From assembly GCA_030681525.1 (NCBI GenBank), contig JAUXSD010000107.1, positions 1 through 33,743 on the forward strand: a DNA stretch of 33,743 bases. The letters run 5' to 3'. Position 1 is the first letter of the stretch, and every line of letters starts with the position of its first letter. The notes beneath the pieces were generated by a model. It was not told the origin of the DNA, searched no databases, and worked only from the letters and a program-made list of their open reading frames with translations. Positions 14,650-23,477 of this stretch are shown here, piece by piece. The DNA is from Solirubrobacteraceae bacterium. GTDB taxonomy: Bacteria; Actinomycetota; Thermoleophilia; Solirubrobacterales; Solirubrobacteraceae. Made by a program: the position numbers and the translations under genes.

Positions 14650-15145
14650 GAAGGTCCCTCCGGTTCCGCGTCACGCTCTCAAGCGCGGCGTCGAAGAGCA
14701 CTTGAACAATGGCCTCCGAGCTCTCCGGAGTCTCAGGCCGACCTGCACGGCGGTAGCGGAGCTTCTGCTGTCTTGCCAACTTCCCGAGGTACTTGGCGAC
14801 TTCGGTCTGAGGGGCTTCATCGCGGTTCACGAACCAGAGTGCCTTCAGTTCAGTCGGCGAGTTGAGGACGGCCTCTATCTCCTTCTTCGTGCCGTTTCCG
14901 AGCTTGGCCAAAAGTAGCGTCATCACAAGGTCGCTGTTGAGCGCGCGCCGTACGAACTCGTCGTCAACGGTCTCGCGTCCGGATAGGCGCCGCGGCGGCT
15001 TCTGCTCCCACAGGTCGGCGTCGAACCGGATCTGATGCGCCGCCAACCCAGGATTAACGGCGTTCCGGATCAGCCCGTCGACGCGGTTACGCAGCTCGAC
15101 AGCATCGTCGCCGGACGACACGAACACGCAATATTGGGTGATCAT
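14636..15145 (-). CDS. DUF4062/TIR-like domain protein
   Basis: The 169-residue protein begins MITQYCVFVSSGDDAVELRN, the VFVSS strand typical of DUF4062 and TIR-like folds, and continues with a helix and FDADLWEQKPP. The segment VRRALNSDLVMTLLLAKLGN followed by GTKKEIEAVL parallels the SDI...G...T..EIE core of DUF4062. This Rossmann-like family is related to TIR domains and deoxyribosyltransferases and often forms the N-terminus of NLR-like immune proteins; here it stands alone. The Glu in TKKEIEA is where a catalytic Glu would lie. The chosen ATG leaves out 42 upstream residues that look like shadow sequence. It is coupled by overlap to the helical-repeat gene. Confidence 0.68.
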   Translation of the reverse strand: MITQYCVFVSSGDDAVELRNRVDGLIRNAVNPGLAAHQIRFDADLWEQKPPRRLSGRETVDDEFVRRALNSDLVMTLLLAKLGNGTKKEIEAVLNSPTELKALWFVNRDEAPQTEVAKYLGKLARQQKLRYRRAGRPETPESSEAIVQVLFDAALESVTRNRRDLRERR

Positions 15146-15275
15146 GCTCCCGGGCCCGAGCTTTCCGCCCCACGCGCGACGATCATCAACGCTTGCCGCG
15201 ACCGGTGCACGGCGCAACGACCACCGCTGCCAGAGCCTCAAGAGGCGCACGGCGACGAAACTCGAAGCCACACCA

Positions 15276-15449
15276 CTACGGCAGAAGCAGGCATGGTTCG
15301 AATGATGAACGTTGTCCGCGCCGACCCGCGATCAGGTCGAGGCCAGCTTCCCAACGCTCGGAATAGTGTTCCAGGACGCGTTCGCTCATCGCGGCGGAGG
15401 CGGCTCGCGACGCCGTCGCGCGCTCGTTCGCCTTACGTCGGTCGCTCAC
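15276..15449 (-). CDS. Small ORF translationally coupled to the helicase gene
   Basis: This 57-codon frame starts at a GTG that overlaps the helicase TGA as GTGA, the same coupling used elsewhere in the window. The product begins VSDRRKANERATASRAASAA and continues MSERVLEHYSERWEAGLDLI before a short, less structured end at a TAG. An in-frame ATG 20 codons in is a second possible start. The first 40 residues would form amphipathic helices with high third-position GC. I know of no family. It may be a real small partner of the helicase or the head of a gene truncated near residue 45. It fills most of the otherwise empty space before the DUF4062 gene. Confidence 0.4.
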   Translation of the reverse strand: MSDRRKANERATASRAASAAMSERVLEHYSERWEAGLDLIAGRRGQRSSFEPCLLLP

Positions 15450-18295
15450 GTTGCAGCGTCGATGAGCCGGAAGGCGACGCCTTGAGCCCTACATGCATCG
15501 TAGGCGGCGAGCATCAGCGCGTTGCCCTGGGTCCAGGTCCCGAGGGCCGCGTCGTCTACACCTGGCTGAACGCAGGTGATCTGCCAGCTGATCAACGGGC
15601 GGTCGGCAGCCCAGGCGGCGAGCCGCGCGGTGACGACAGCGGTGGTTCCCTTCACGATCTTGGTGGCATTGCGGTGCTGGATGCGGCGCGCGAGCTCGTT
15701 CCAGATCGACGGCCCGGCAGTGGCGAGGTACATCGACCGCATCGCCTGCGCGAGGAGCTCCTGGATGTCAGTGACCCGGGTTGACGGCGGTCCGCCCGGC
15801 TTCTTGCAGTGCACGATGTCGACTTCGACGCGGTTGCCGATCTCGCGCAGAGCAATGAAGTCGGCGAGCTCGCCGCTAAGGTGATCCTGAATCACCCAGT
15901 CGGCGTGGGGCTTGAGCAGCTCCAGGGCGTGTCCCGCGACGCTACTGGTGGGGGTCAGCGGCTCGACGAACTCGGCGGAGGCGTCGACGCCTGACCAGGA
16001 GACAGGCAGCCGGGCCTCGACGGGCAGCGGGTCGAACGCTGACGGCGGGCGGATCGTCAGTTCGCCCAGCGCCCAGGTGCCGTCCCCGAAGAGCAGCGTG
16101 ACCGGGTAATCCTCGAGCACCTCGCTGAGCTCGAGAACCTCTCCGGTGGTCCGGTCCACAGTGCTAGCAGAGCCGCTGACTACCGTCACGGTGCCGTCCG
16201 TCGACAGCGCGAACTCGACGATGTCGGCACCATTGCTGAGCACAAGGCTCATCAGGGTCGCCGATTGGCGGTGACACGTGACCTCCACCGCGAGCGGGTC
16301 GATCGGCTGGTCGGCGAGAAGGAGGTCGGCGTCGCCGACAAGGATCTCCTTGGGCAGGATGGCGATGACGGGCGCGTCCGGGAACGCGTCGAGGCGGTCG
16401 GCGAGTCCGAGAACATTCAGCGCGGCGTTGCCCGCGGCCGTCGCGGTGCTCGAGCGCAGCACGTCGGCATGTTGCTGGCACCAATCGCGGAAGTCGGCGA
16501 GGCTGTCGCTTGGCGTGGGCTCCCAAAGTTTGGCCTTCTTGGCCGAGAACCCGAACGTGCCGCTGCCCGAGCCTTGGCCGGTCATGCGTCCCATGACGTG
16601 TCCGAGAACGCGCGCACGGGCCTCCGAGGGAGAGAGTGAAAGCTCTGCGCGCGGGCCGGAGAGGGTGCGGTAGCTCTCGTTGGCGGCGGTGCCGACGCTG
16701 GTGGGGCGTGCGCCGACCGAGAAGCAGCGTTCGAGGTCGGCGTGGGCCAGCAGCCGGGTGAGGTCTGCGGCTGAAACCGGTCGGGCTCGGCCGCCGCTGA
16801 TGCCGGCGAGGATCTCCTTGAGCGCGGAGGGGAGGTCGGTGCTGACGAACAGCAGGCCGGGCTCATCGATCCAGGTGGCGATGTGCAGGTGATGCTCGAC
16901 GGAGTCGAGGACGTCGTTGCGCATGAAGCGCGGGTGCAGCCGACGGCGGGTAACGAACGCCAGGAAACGGTCATCGCTGTGGCGGAACCGCTCGATGACC
17001 TCGCTGGAGGCGATCGTGGATGGCTCGAAGGTGAAGTCGGGCGCGTCTGCCAGGCGGAAGATGTGCGTAGACCGTGGTGGCGCGATCGCGAGCGCCGAAA
17101 CCTTGTGCTGTTCGAACCCAAGCGTCGTGAGTTCGCTGGTGAACGACCGCAGCTGCCGCTCACGGTCAACGGCGGTGTCTACGAGTGCTGGGACCAGCGT
17201 CTCCCAGACTGCGTCTTTGCGAAACAGCGCCGCGGTCTCCCCGGAGATGTCATCGGCGAATGCCACCAGCTCGCCGCGCACATCGCCTGCGCGCGCAAGT
17301 CGGCCGATGAACTGCAGAGTGGGGCCCAGTGCTCGGTGCGGCCAATGATAGGCGGCAACCTTCAGGCGAGGGAAGTCAAACCCCTCGGTCATCGCGCCCA
17401 CGACGACGAGCCCGTCGAGCTCTCCGCCAGCTTGCATCTGCTTGAGGTGGCGGCGTACGGTGCGGCCAGAGGTGCGGTCCAGTACGACCTCGACGGTGAC
17501 GCCCACGGCGGCGTAGACGTGGACGAGGGCCGTGGCGTGCTCGCGCCGGTTGGTTCGGGCCAGCAGCCGGCTCTCAGCGGCAACATGCTCGGGTGCGCGC
17601 AAAATCGCCGCCGCGGCGACGGCGAGCGCGACGTCGCGGTCGGTGTCGGCGTCGACCTCGACCGGGTTGAAGTTGACCGGCTGGTAGGCGCCAGCCAAGA
17701 TCGCGCGCCGAAGCGGATAGGTGAAGGCGAGCGCGCCGGGGAGACGATGGCCGTCGCGGCGAAACGGTGTGGCGGTCAGTAGGACCGTGCGGACGCCAGC
17801 CAGATGGTGGTGAAGGATGTCCCAGGTCGGCGCGGGCAGGTGATGGGCCTCGTCGAAGATCACCAGGTCAAAGAGGCCGGCGGGGATCTCGGCAACGCCC
17901 TCGTAGGCATGGCTGAGGACCTGAGGCGTGCCGACGATGACGTCGTAGTTGGTGGCGAAGCCCCAGTCGCTGCAGCGCTTATCCGCTCGCAGCACCGGTC
18001 GTGGCTGCGCGTCGGCTAGGAGCGCGCCGGTCGCCTTGGCGACCGTCTGCGTCGCAAACTCGTACGCCACCTGGTCCTTGACGATCCGCGCGGGCGTGAC
18101 GACCAGAAGTCGGTCGGCGCCCAGGAGGTATGGCAGCAGGCTCGCCACGAGCGTCTTTCCGACCCCTGTCGGAAGCACGACCTGCGCGGGCTCATCTGAC
18201 CACGCGAAATGGGCGGCGACAGCGTGCAGGGCTCCACGTTGGGCCTCTCTGAGATCCCGTGCCTCCAAGTTGAGGTCTGCTTTGCTGAAGGCCAT
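15446..18295 (-). CDS. SF2 DEAH-type helicase with C-terminal nuclease-like domain
   Basis: The 949-residue protein has SF2 helicase motifs in order: Walker A PTGVGKT (42-48), DEAH (148-151), motif III TATPF (174-178), a TEGFDFP motif V (about 303-309) and motif VI QFIGRLARAGD (328-338). After a long middle region the C-terminus holds a PD-(D/E)xK-like pattern: Asp812 in ADFIAL and VDIVHCKK (825-832), followed by a helix with ELLAQAMRSM, as in restriction and defence nucleases. It probably moves along DNA and cuts or marks foreign DNA in the cytoplasm. It lies between a DUF4062 gene pair and a restriction-modification pair and may work with either. It does not match DISARM DrmA, BREX or type I HsdR layouts that I know. 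Confidence 0.82.
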   Translation of the reverse strand: MAFSKADLNLEARDLREAQRGALHAVAAHFAWSDEPAQVVLPTGVGKTLVASLLPYLLGADRLLVVTPARIVKDQVAYEFATQTVAKATGALLADAQPRPVLRADKRCSDWGFATNYDVIVGTPQVLSHAYEGVAEIPAGLFDLVIFDEAHHLPAPTWDILHHHLAGVRTVLLTATPFRRDGHRLPGALAFTYPLRRAILAGAYQPVNFNPVEVDADTDRDVALAVAAAAILRAPEHVAAESRLLARTNRREHATALVHVYAAVGVTVEVVLDRTSGRTVRRHLKQMQAGGELDGLVVVGAMTEGFDFPRLKVAAYHWPHRALGPTLQFIGRLARAGDVRGELVAFADDISGETAALFRKDAVWETLVPALVDTAVDRERQLRSFTSELTTLGFEQHKVSALAIAPPRSTHIFRLADAPDFTFEPSTIASSEVIERFRHSDDRFLAFVTRRRLHPRFMRNDVLDSVEHHLHIATWIDEPGLLFVSTDLPSALKEILAGISGGRARPVSAADLTRLLAHADLERCFSVGARPTSVGTAANESYRTLSGPRAELSLSPSEARARVLGHVMGRMTGQGSGSGTFGFSAKKAKLWEPTPSDSLADFRDWCQQHADVLRSSTATAAGNAALNVLGLADRLDAFPDAPVIAILPKEILVGDADLLLADQPIDPLAVEVTCHRQSATLMSLVLSNGADIVEFALSTDGTVTVVSGSASTVDRTTGEVLELSEVLEDYPVTLLFGDGTWALGELTIRPPSAFDPLPVEARLPVSWSGVDASAEFVEPLTPTSSVAGHALELLKPHADWVIQDHLSGELADFIALREIGNRVEVDIVHCKKPGGPPSTRVTDIQELLAQAMRSMYLATAGPSIWNELARRIQHRNATKIVKGTTAVVTARLAAWAADRPLISWQITCVQPGVDDAALGTWTQGNALMLAAYDACRAQGVAFRLIDAAT

Positions 18296-18368
18296 TCACA
18301 GGCAGTCTGACGGCAGCCTGGCGCGCGGCGTTCGCGCAACCAGCCGACCACTCGCTCACACTGAAGTC

Positions 18369-18953
18369 ATGAAGACCGCAGAGATCCTAGTTCTCGTCGT
18401 CGCGGTGATCGGTGTCGGGCTGACCGCGGGCGGGCTGTTGGTCACCGTCCGCGAGCACGCCTGGGCGCGACGCCGAGAGGCGGAGCGTCGCAGCAGCAGC
18501 ATCGTCATCGGGGCGGCCGAACGGTCGGGTCTCGGTAGCGGTGACCCCGTCGTCGGCGAGACCCGGCATCGAGAACACGTGCTGGTCGTCGACGCCCAAA
18601 ACCACGCGGAGACGCCGGCGTACGTCAGGGCTGTCTGGCTGGAGCCCGAGCAGCAGGCGCCACTCCGAGTTTTCCTACACCGAGAAGGCGTCCAGGAAGT
18701 CCAGCCCGGAAACAGCGAGCAGTTCGTTGTCGCGCTCGACGGGTCACAGGCGTTCCCATGGGACCAGTCGTTTCGCATCGTCGTCAAACTCGCCAACGGC
18801 GCCGAGTTCGCCTCGCCGTATGCGCAGCTCGACTACCCACCGCACCACGGCCAGCGATTCGTCGTCCCAGACATTGATGAGGTCCCCGCCGAGCAGGTGC
18901 ACGTCTTGCGCGCTGACGACCTGCTTCGCGAGCGCAGAGACACGCGTTTGTAA
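18369..18953 (+). CDS. Membrane-anchored protein of unknown function
   Basis: The 194-residue protein starts with one strongly hydrophobic helix (MKTAEILVLVVAVIGVGLTA and a few further residues, 4-27), followed by positively charged residues (REHAWARRREAERR), so the rest probably lies in the cytoplasm. Residues 60-175 look like an immunoglobulin-like or beta-sandwich domain (HVLVVDAQNHAETPAYVRAVW, QEVQPGNSEQFVVAL, FRIVVKLANGAEF). The gene is divergent from the helicase with 73 bases between starts. I know no family. Similar one-helix beta-sandwich proteins occur near many defence genes, but no role can be assigned. Downstream to the restriction gene stop (18954-19078) I see nothing. Confidence 0.7.
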   Translation: MKTAEILVLVVAVIGVGLTAGGLLVTVREHAWARRREAERRSSSIVIGAAERSGLGSGDPVVGETRHREHVLVVDAQNHAETPAYVRAVWLEPEQQAPLRVFLHREGVQEVQPGNSEQFVVALDGSQAFPWDQSFRIVVKLANGAEFASPYAQLDYPPHHGQRFVVPDIDEVPAEQVHVLRADDLLRERRDTRL

Positions 18954-19078
18954 GCGGCACCGGCGCGGCTGCTTTCGCTACCCGCCTTAGCGTCATTCCG
19001 GGCCGACTCCGGCCGTAGAGCCACGTTGACTTAAGACCCGCTCGCGGCCGCGAGCCGCTGCCGACGAAATCGCCGCCC

Positions 19079-20020
19079 TTAGTCTTCGGAGGGCAACTCG
19101 AGTAGCTCGTCGTCGGGCATTCCGCCTGGCGGCTCGCCGTCGCGTCGCAGTCGAACTTCTTCGTGCTCGGTAAACGGCGTGCGTTCAGTTGCCGCATTGA
19201 CGATGTCGGCGAAGAATCGGTGCGCCGTGAGATCGTCGGCGGGCTCATCGATGGCGACGGTGGTGTTCGGGTCGTGATCGGCCCAGTCTCCGACAAGCAG
19301 CAGCGTTGCGTCGAACGTTTCACCGGGTCGACGGAGACGCCTGAGGATGTCCGTGAGTGAGGCGTAGGCGCCATCAACATCAAAGATGGTGCGCCGCACG
19401 AGGAACGCGAAGCCCATGGCTGCCATGGGGTGTCGACGGCGCAGGCTGCTGACCTCGCCAACGGCCTCTTCGTGGCGGTTCTTCAGGTTGTTCTTGTACG
19501 AGGAGAACATCGTCTTGGTCGAGATGAGTAGCTCTGGGCCACGCTTCCAGGAGCTGATTGATACGTCGATCTGCTTGGCGTAGAAGTCCCCCAGGATGTA
19601 CGCCTCCGACAGGCCTGGCAGCGCCGTCGTGGCCTCGCGGATCGCTCGACGAAGCCCTGGGGGTTTGAGGCGATCGCCGTCGTTCGCGGCCTCTGCGGCC
19701 GTGAGTTCCGTAGCGAGGGTCTCAAGCAGCCGCTCTAGCTTCGCGAGATCCTGGGCGAGGACCCGAGGGCGGCGCATGCGGGGCCATACGGAGTCCTCGT
19801 CGAAGCCCGCGCGCCGAAGCTCGTGGGCGATCCACGCGTCGAAAGCTTTGGCGACGCGGCCTGACTCTTGTGCTCGCGCTTCGGCGATCGGGAGGGTCAG
19901 CAGCTGCTGGAGCAAGTCCAGGTCGGGGACGTAGAGGCCGTCGCTCGTCCAAGGCGAGGTCGTGCGGTCAGCGGCCGCGATCAGCGGGTCAAACGGGGAG
20001 AACGCATCCTCGTCAGCCAT
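19079..20020 (-). CDS. Probable type II restriction endonuclease
   Basis: The 313-residue protein follows the methyltransferase gene with an eight-base overlap, the usual pairing of a restriction enzyme with its modification enzyme. Residues 141-172 (YILGDFYAKQIDVSISSWKR, then GPELLISTKTM) give a plausible PD-(D/E)xK core, with Asp152, a nearby Glu163 and Lys169 in ISTK; the residue normally acidic before that Lys is Ser or Thr here. The next segment (HPMAAMGFAFLVRRTIFDVD) matches a pattern I associate with uncharacterised type II enzymes. The ATG (MADEDAFSP) was chosen because it overlaps the methyltransferase stop; a frame extending 40 residues upstream runs antisense-like through that gene. 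Target sequence unknown. Confidence 0.72.
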   Translation of the reverse strand: MADEDAFSPFDPLIAAADRTTSPWTSDGLYVPDLDLLQQLLTLPIAEARAQESGRVAKAFDAWIAHELRRAGFDEDSVWPRMRRPRVLAQDLAKLERLLETLATELTAAEAANDGDRLKPPGLRRAIREATTALPGLSEAYILGDFYAKQIDVSISSWKRGPELLISTKTMFSSYKNNLKNRHEEAVGEVSSLRRRHPMAAMGFAFLVRRTIFDVDGAYASLTDILRRLRRPGETFDATLLLVGDWADHDPNTTVAIDEPADDLTAHRFFADIVNAATERTPFTEHEEVRLRRDGEPPGGMPDDELLELPSED

Positions 20021-21713
20021 CGTCACTGCTCGTCTTGCGTGTGCGGCGCTGCCGAAGACGAGTCGTTGCGCCACGCAGCGCCGCCACTTCATTGAGTGAT
20101 AGCCCGATCGTCTGATGCAACAGGACGTCGTCGACCTCACTCAGCGCCTCGCGCCAGCCGCCGGCGCGAACGAGGCCGCCGAGCCGCGCGGCGCGCGGAC
20201 GAAGGCGCCCCCATGCGTCGACGAGGACGGTGGGGGAGGGCACGGGCAGGCGCGCAGCCTCACGTGGCTCCATCTTCAGGATGCCGCCGCCATAAGAGCG
20301 GCCGTACAGCTCGGCGCCCAGCATCGTGGCGGAGTTCAACGTCAGCAGCGGCAAAGCGTCCTGGGCGACACCGGGAGCGTCGTCTACGAGCGTGATCCCA
20401 TGCAACGAGTTGACGATCGTCGCGCTGGCGCCGTTGGAGACCAGGCGCGGCGAGGTGTGGCTCATGTACGTGAAAAACAGGTCGGGGGTGGAGACGGCCG
20501 GCGGCCGCCACCAGGTCGAGCGGACCGAGCACTTGTAGGCATCGGGGACGCCAAGATGCTCGCCGACCGCGAGGTAGGTCGCTAGCGCGCCGGTCGGCTT
20601 GTCGACCTCGGGGTGCAGCATCCATACGCGTTGTCCAGCCTCCCGGAGCTCCTCCCATTGACCGCGCGAGAAGCTCGTCCCCCGGATATGGCGCGCGCCC
20701 GGAGGCACGATCTTGAGCAAGTGGCGCGGGGGTAGCTTGTAGTCCTTGCGGGTCTTCTCGCTCAGCGTGAAGAACGAGTTGGCGCCGGTCACGGTTCCGA
20801 GCTCGGGTCGCCCATAGCTCTCCAAGCCGGTGAACGCCTGTGCAGTGACACGGCGGAAGAGATTGCGGCGGTCGACCGGCAGCAGCAGGTCTGTCCACTT
20901 GTCCTCAGGCGCACCGAGCGCGACAGGATCTGCGTCAAACAGATGCTTCGAGCGCAGCTCAGTGGCATCGCGAACTTGGTGCAGACCGAATGCGTCGCAG
21001 CCCCCGGTGCCCTGGGCGATGAGCAGCACGACCTGCTCGTCGGCGTCCGGAAACTGCAGCTCGTCGAAGAGCACCAGATGAACGCGCGCGAAGCGCGCGC
21101 TCAACCATCTGCGAATCGGCTCGGCGTATCCGACGGTCAGCAACTCGGCCGGCAAGACCATCGCGATTCGCCCTTCTGGTTTGAGGAAGGACGCGGCGTG
21201 AACGAGCAGGGCTGCCCACGAGGACGCAAGCCCGGACAAGCGCACCCCTTGCCGGAGCGCGGCGGTCACCGAGCGCTTCCGTGCGTCGCCACGATGATCG
21301 TGATAGCGCACGAACGGAGGGTTGCCCACCACCGCGTCCATCCACGGCAGCTCGGCGTCCGGCTGCGCAGGCGTCGGCTGATCGAAGAAATCCGCGATGC
21401 GTAGTTCGGCGCCCGGTCCGGCGGCTCCGAGGAGTTCGCGCGTCTCCCGCAGCGACGCTTCGTGCAGATCCACGCCGTACAACAGCCCCGCCATATCGGC
21501 AGCTGAGACACCGCGTCGTCGGAGGTTCTCGGCTGCGGCAAGCAAGAAGACGCCCTCGCCGCACGTCGGATCGAGAACTCGGCTTCCCTCAGGCGCGCCG
21601 GCGAGCGCCCAATCCACCAAGAACTCGGCGATCGGCAGCGGCGTGAAGAACGCGCCGCGCCGCTTTCGCAGTTCGACGCGGTCGCCGGGAAGCATCTTCG
21701 GGACCGTCTTCAC
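20013..21713 (-). CDS. N6-adenine DNA methyltransferase of a type II restriction-modification system
   Basis: The 566-residue protein has the gamma-class (TaqI-like) order of motifs: motif X AFFTP (21-25), motif I VLDPTCGEGVFLLAA (46-60), an acidic residue in GVDLHEASL (81-89) and the catalytic NPPF (131-134, VVGNPPFVRY). The later region (from about 280; LGTVTGANSFFTLSE, VWMLHPEVDK) fits the target-recognition domain of such enzymes. It transfers a methyl group from S-adenosylmethionine to adenine N6 in the recognition site and so protects host DNA from the adjoining endonuclease. It is the first gene of the pair and is divergent from the metallophosphoesterase gene, with 147 bases between starts. 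Confidence 0.9.
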   Translation of the reverse strand: MKTVPKMLPGDRVELRKRRGAFFTPLPIAEFLVDWALAGAPEGSRVLDPTCGEGVFLLAAAENLRRRGVSAADMAGLLYGVDLHEASLRETRELLGAAGPGAELRIADFFDQPTPAQPDAELPWMDAVVGNPPFVRYHDHRGDARKRSVTAALRQGVRLSGLASSWAALLVHAASFLKPEGRIAMVLPAELLTVGYAEPIRRWLSARFARVHLVLFDELQFPDADEQVVLLIAQGTGGCDAFGLHQVRDATELRSKHLFDADPVALGAPEDKWTDLLLPVDRRNLFRRVTAQAFTGLESYGRPELGTVTGANSFFTLSEKTRKDYKLPPRHLLKIVPPGARHIRGTSFSRGQWEELREAGQRVWMLHPEVDKPTGALATYLAVGEHLGVPDAYKCSVRSTWWRPPAVSTPDLFFTYMSHTSPRLVSNGASATIVNSLHGITLVDDAPGVAQDALPLLTLNSATMLGAELYGRSYGGGILKMEPREAARLPVPSPTVLVDAWGRLRPRAARLGGLVRAGGWREALSEVDDVLLHQTIGLSLNEVAALRGATTRLRQRRTRKTSSDDG

Positions 21714-21860
21714 CGCGGCGAAGGTATCGGCACAGCCGGACGCTGAACGGCATCGGCTGCTGGCTCCCGGCCGCGATAACCGGCTCGCTCCCGTCAGCGC
21801 GCGGGGGGCCGAGCCCGCGCTAGCCGTGCAGCGTCATGTCGAGGGCGTACCTTTGAAGCC

Positions 21861-23477
21861 ATGCCCGAGACCGTCGCTTTGCGCTTTCGTGACTTCGGCT
21901 TCGACACGATCGCCGAGCACAACGCTGTCATCGACGTGCACGGCCACGTGTGGTGGGGTTGGTGGGGCCAGCAGGAGGAGCACATCCCACGCATCGCCCT
22001 AGGCGAGTTCAAGGCTTCTATCGACGCGCATGGGTCGTTGGAAATCTTCCTCGTCGACTCCGCGCAACAACGGCTCTTCCTCGCGAACCTGACGGAGATT
22101 GCGGTCCATCCACTGACCGAGGATTTCGTCGAGCCCGGCGATCGCGAGCTGGTGCCGGAGTACTACCGACCGCGCGAATGCAAGCTGTGGTTTCGATTCG
22201 ACACCCCCATCGAAGAGCAGCCGCAGGAACGCATCCGGGAGTTCTCCTACGAGGAGGTTCCGCCAGATCAATTCATCAGCGATGCCACCAGCGATGCTTT
22301 CGATGGCAAGCGCGTGAGATCGCTACGAGAAATGCTCAACCGCACCCACCGGACGATGTGGTTCCTGCGTGCGGCCCAGCCAGCGGATCCCGACCACGAG
22401 GTTCGCCTGATCGCGCCGACGGCGCCATACGCGTTCGTCGGCGGCGTCGCCGAGAGCAACGCTGCGTACCTGACGATCCTTTCGGACCTCCACCTGTCGG
22501 AAGACCATCACGCCTTCGCGCTGGCGCCAGAGCTCGGTGCTCCCGACCTTCTGGCGGTCCTGGACGACGACTTGCGGAACAACCTAGGGAGTCTTCCCCC
22601 CGCCGGCGTGATCCTTGCGGGCGACCTGACCTGGGAGGGGTCAGCGGAGCAGTTTGAGCACGCTCGCTCATTCGTGAGCAGACTCCGGTCTGCGTGGGAA
22701 TTGGATCTCCACAGCCAGGTGCTCGCGATCCCGGGGAACCACGACATCACGCATCTCGAGCCAGGCGGCGGCGCCCCCGCCCCTGGTCAAGCGGCCGGTC
22801 CCATTGCCGAGTTGGGCTTTCGGGAGTTCGTGTCCCAAGCGCTCAAGTTCCCCGCCAATGACTACCTGTCGATGGGCCGTCGGCTGCTTCTTGGGAACGG
22901 TGTCCCGGTGGACGTCCTAGCGCTGAATTCTTGTCGACTGGAGCTGCATGACTACGCGGGCTACGGGTACGTCGGGCGCGATCAGGCGCTCGCTGGATTT
23001 GCCGAGATGGGCTGGACCCCTGGACGCGAGCGAGGCCCGCGCTTGCGCATCCTCGTGATACATCACCACGTCCTACCGGTGGCGCCGGTCGAGGATCTAG
23101 GCGCCGGGCGCTACAGCCTCACGCTCGACGCAGGGGAGCTACTGCACACCGCCCTCGAGTACGGCGTAGATCTGATCGTGCACGGCCACCAGCATCAGCC
23201 ATTCCTCGGGACCTTCTCTCGGGCAGCCCCGGCTGCGTCGTTTGGGACTGAGCGAAGCATCGTGGTACACGGGGCCGGCAGCGTCGGCGTCGCGACCGAA
23301 CATCTAGGTCTGATTGGTCGCAACGCCTACTCCGTCTTGCGAATCGAAAGCGACCACGTGCGCGTTACTGTCCGCGCTCGGAGCGAATATCAGGGCCACG
23401 CGTTCAGCGACCTCTGGACGGTGCGCCTAGCTCGCACAGAGCACGGCCTTCGGCCGACCGAGGCGATCAGCGCGTGA
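21861..23477 (+). CDS. Calcineurin-like metallophosphoesterase with a long N-terminal domain
   Basis: The 538-residue protein has a complete metallophosphoesterase domain from about residue 203: SDLHLSEDHH (Asp209, His211), AGDLTWEG (Asp255), PGNHDI (292-295), VIHHHVLP and VHGHQHQPF near 400-440, which bind the two metal ions. The first 195 residues are an unrecognised beta-rich domain (DVHGHVWWGWWGQQEEH, WFRFDTPIEEQPQERI), and about 60 residues follow the catalytic part. The enzyme could act on nucleotides, cyclic nucleotides, phosphoproteins or DNA ends. It shares a GTGA overlap with a HAD phosphatase gene, which suggests two phosphoester-handling enzymes acting as one unit. There is no signal peptide. 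Confidence 0.87.
   Translation: MPETVALRFRDFGFDTIAEHNAVIDVHGHVWWGWWGQQEEHIPRIALGEFKASIDAHGSLEIFLVDSAQQRLFLANLTEIAVHPLTEDFVEPGDRELVPEYYRPRECKLWFRFDTPIEEQPQERIREFSYEEVPPDQFISDATSDAFDGKRVRSLREMLNRTHRTMWFLRAAQPADPDHEVRLIAPTAPYAFVGGVAESNAAYLTILSDLHLSEDHHAFALAPELGAPDLLAVLDDDLRNNLGSLPPAGVILAGDLTWEGSAEQFEHARSFVSRLRSAWELDLHSQVLAIPGNHDITHLEPGGGAPAPGQAAGPIAELGFREFVSQALKFPANDYLSMGRRLLLGNGVPVDVLALNSCRLELHDYAGYGYVGRDQALAGFAEMGWTPGRERGPRLRILVIHHHVLPVAPVEDLGAGRYSLTLDAGELLHTALEYGVDLIVHGHQHQPFLGTFSRAAPAASFGTERSIVVHGAGSVGVATEHLGLIGRNAYSVLRIESDHVRVTVRARSEYQGHAFSDLWTVRLARTEHGLRPTEAISA

Noticed and set aside
15281..15310. tRNA T-arm-like GGTTCGAAT string
   Set aside because: No acceptor stem, D-arm or anticodon arm can be drawn around it, and it lies inside the small coupled frame.
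16883..17782. 299-residue plus-strand frame opposite the helicase
   Set aside because: Antisense to conserved SF2 motifs and without any motif of its own.
12146..21713. DISARM system (PLD fragment, helicase and methyltransferase)
   Set aside because: The PLD piece is dead, the helicase does not show the DrmA layout, and no DrmB-like DUF1998 protein is present; the methyltransferase is paired with its own endonuclease.
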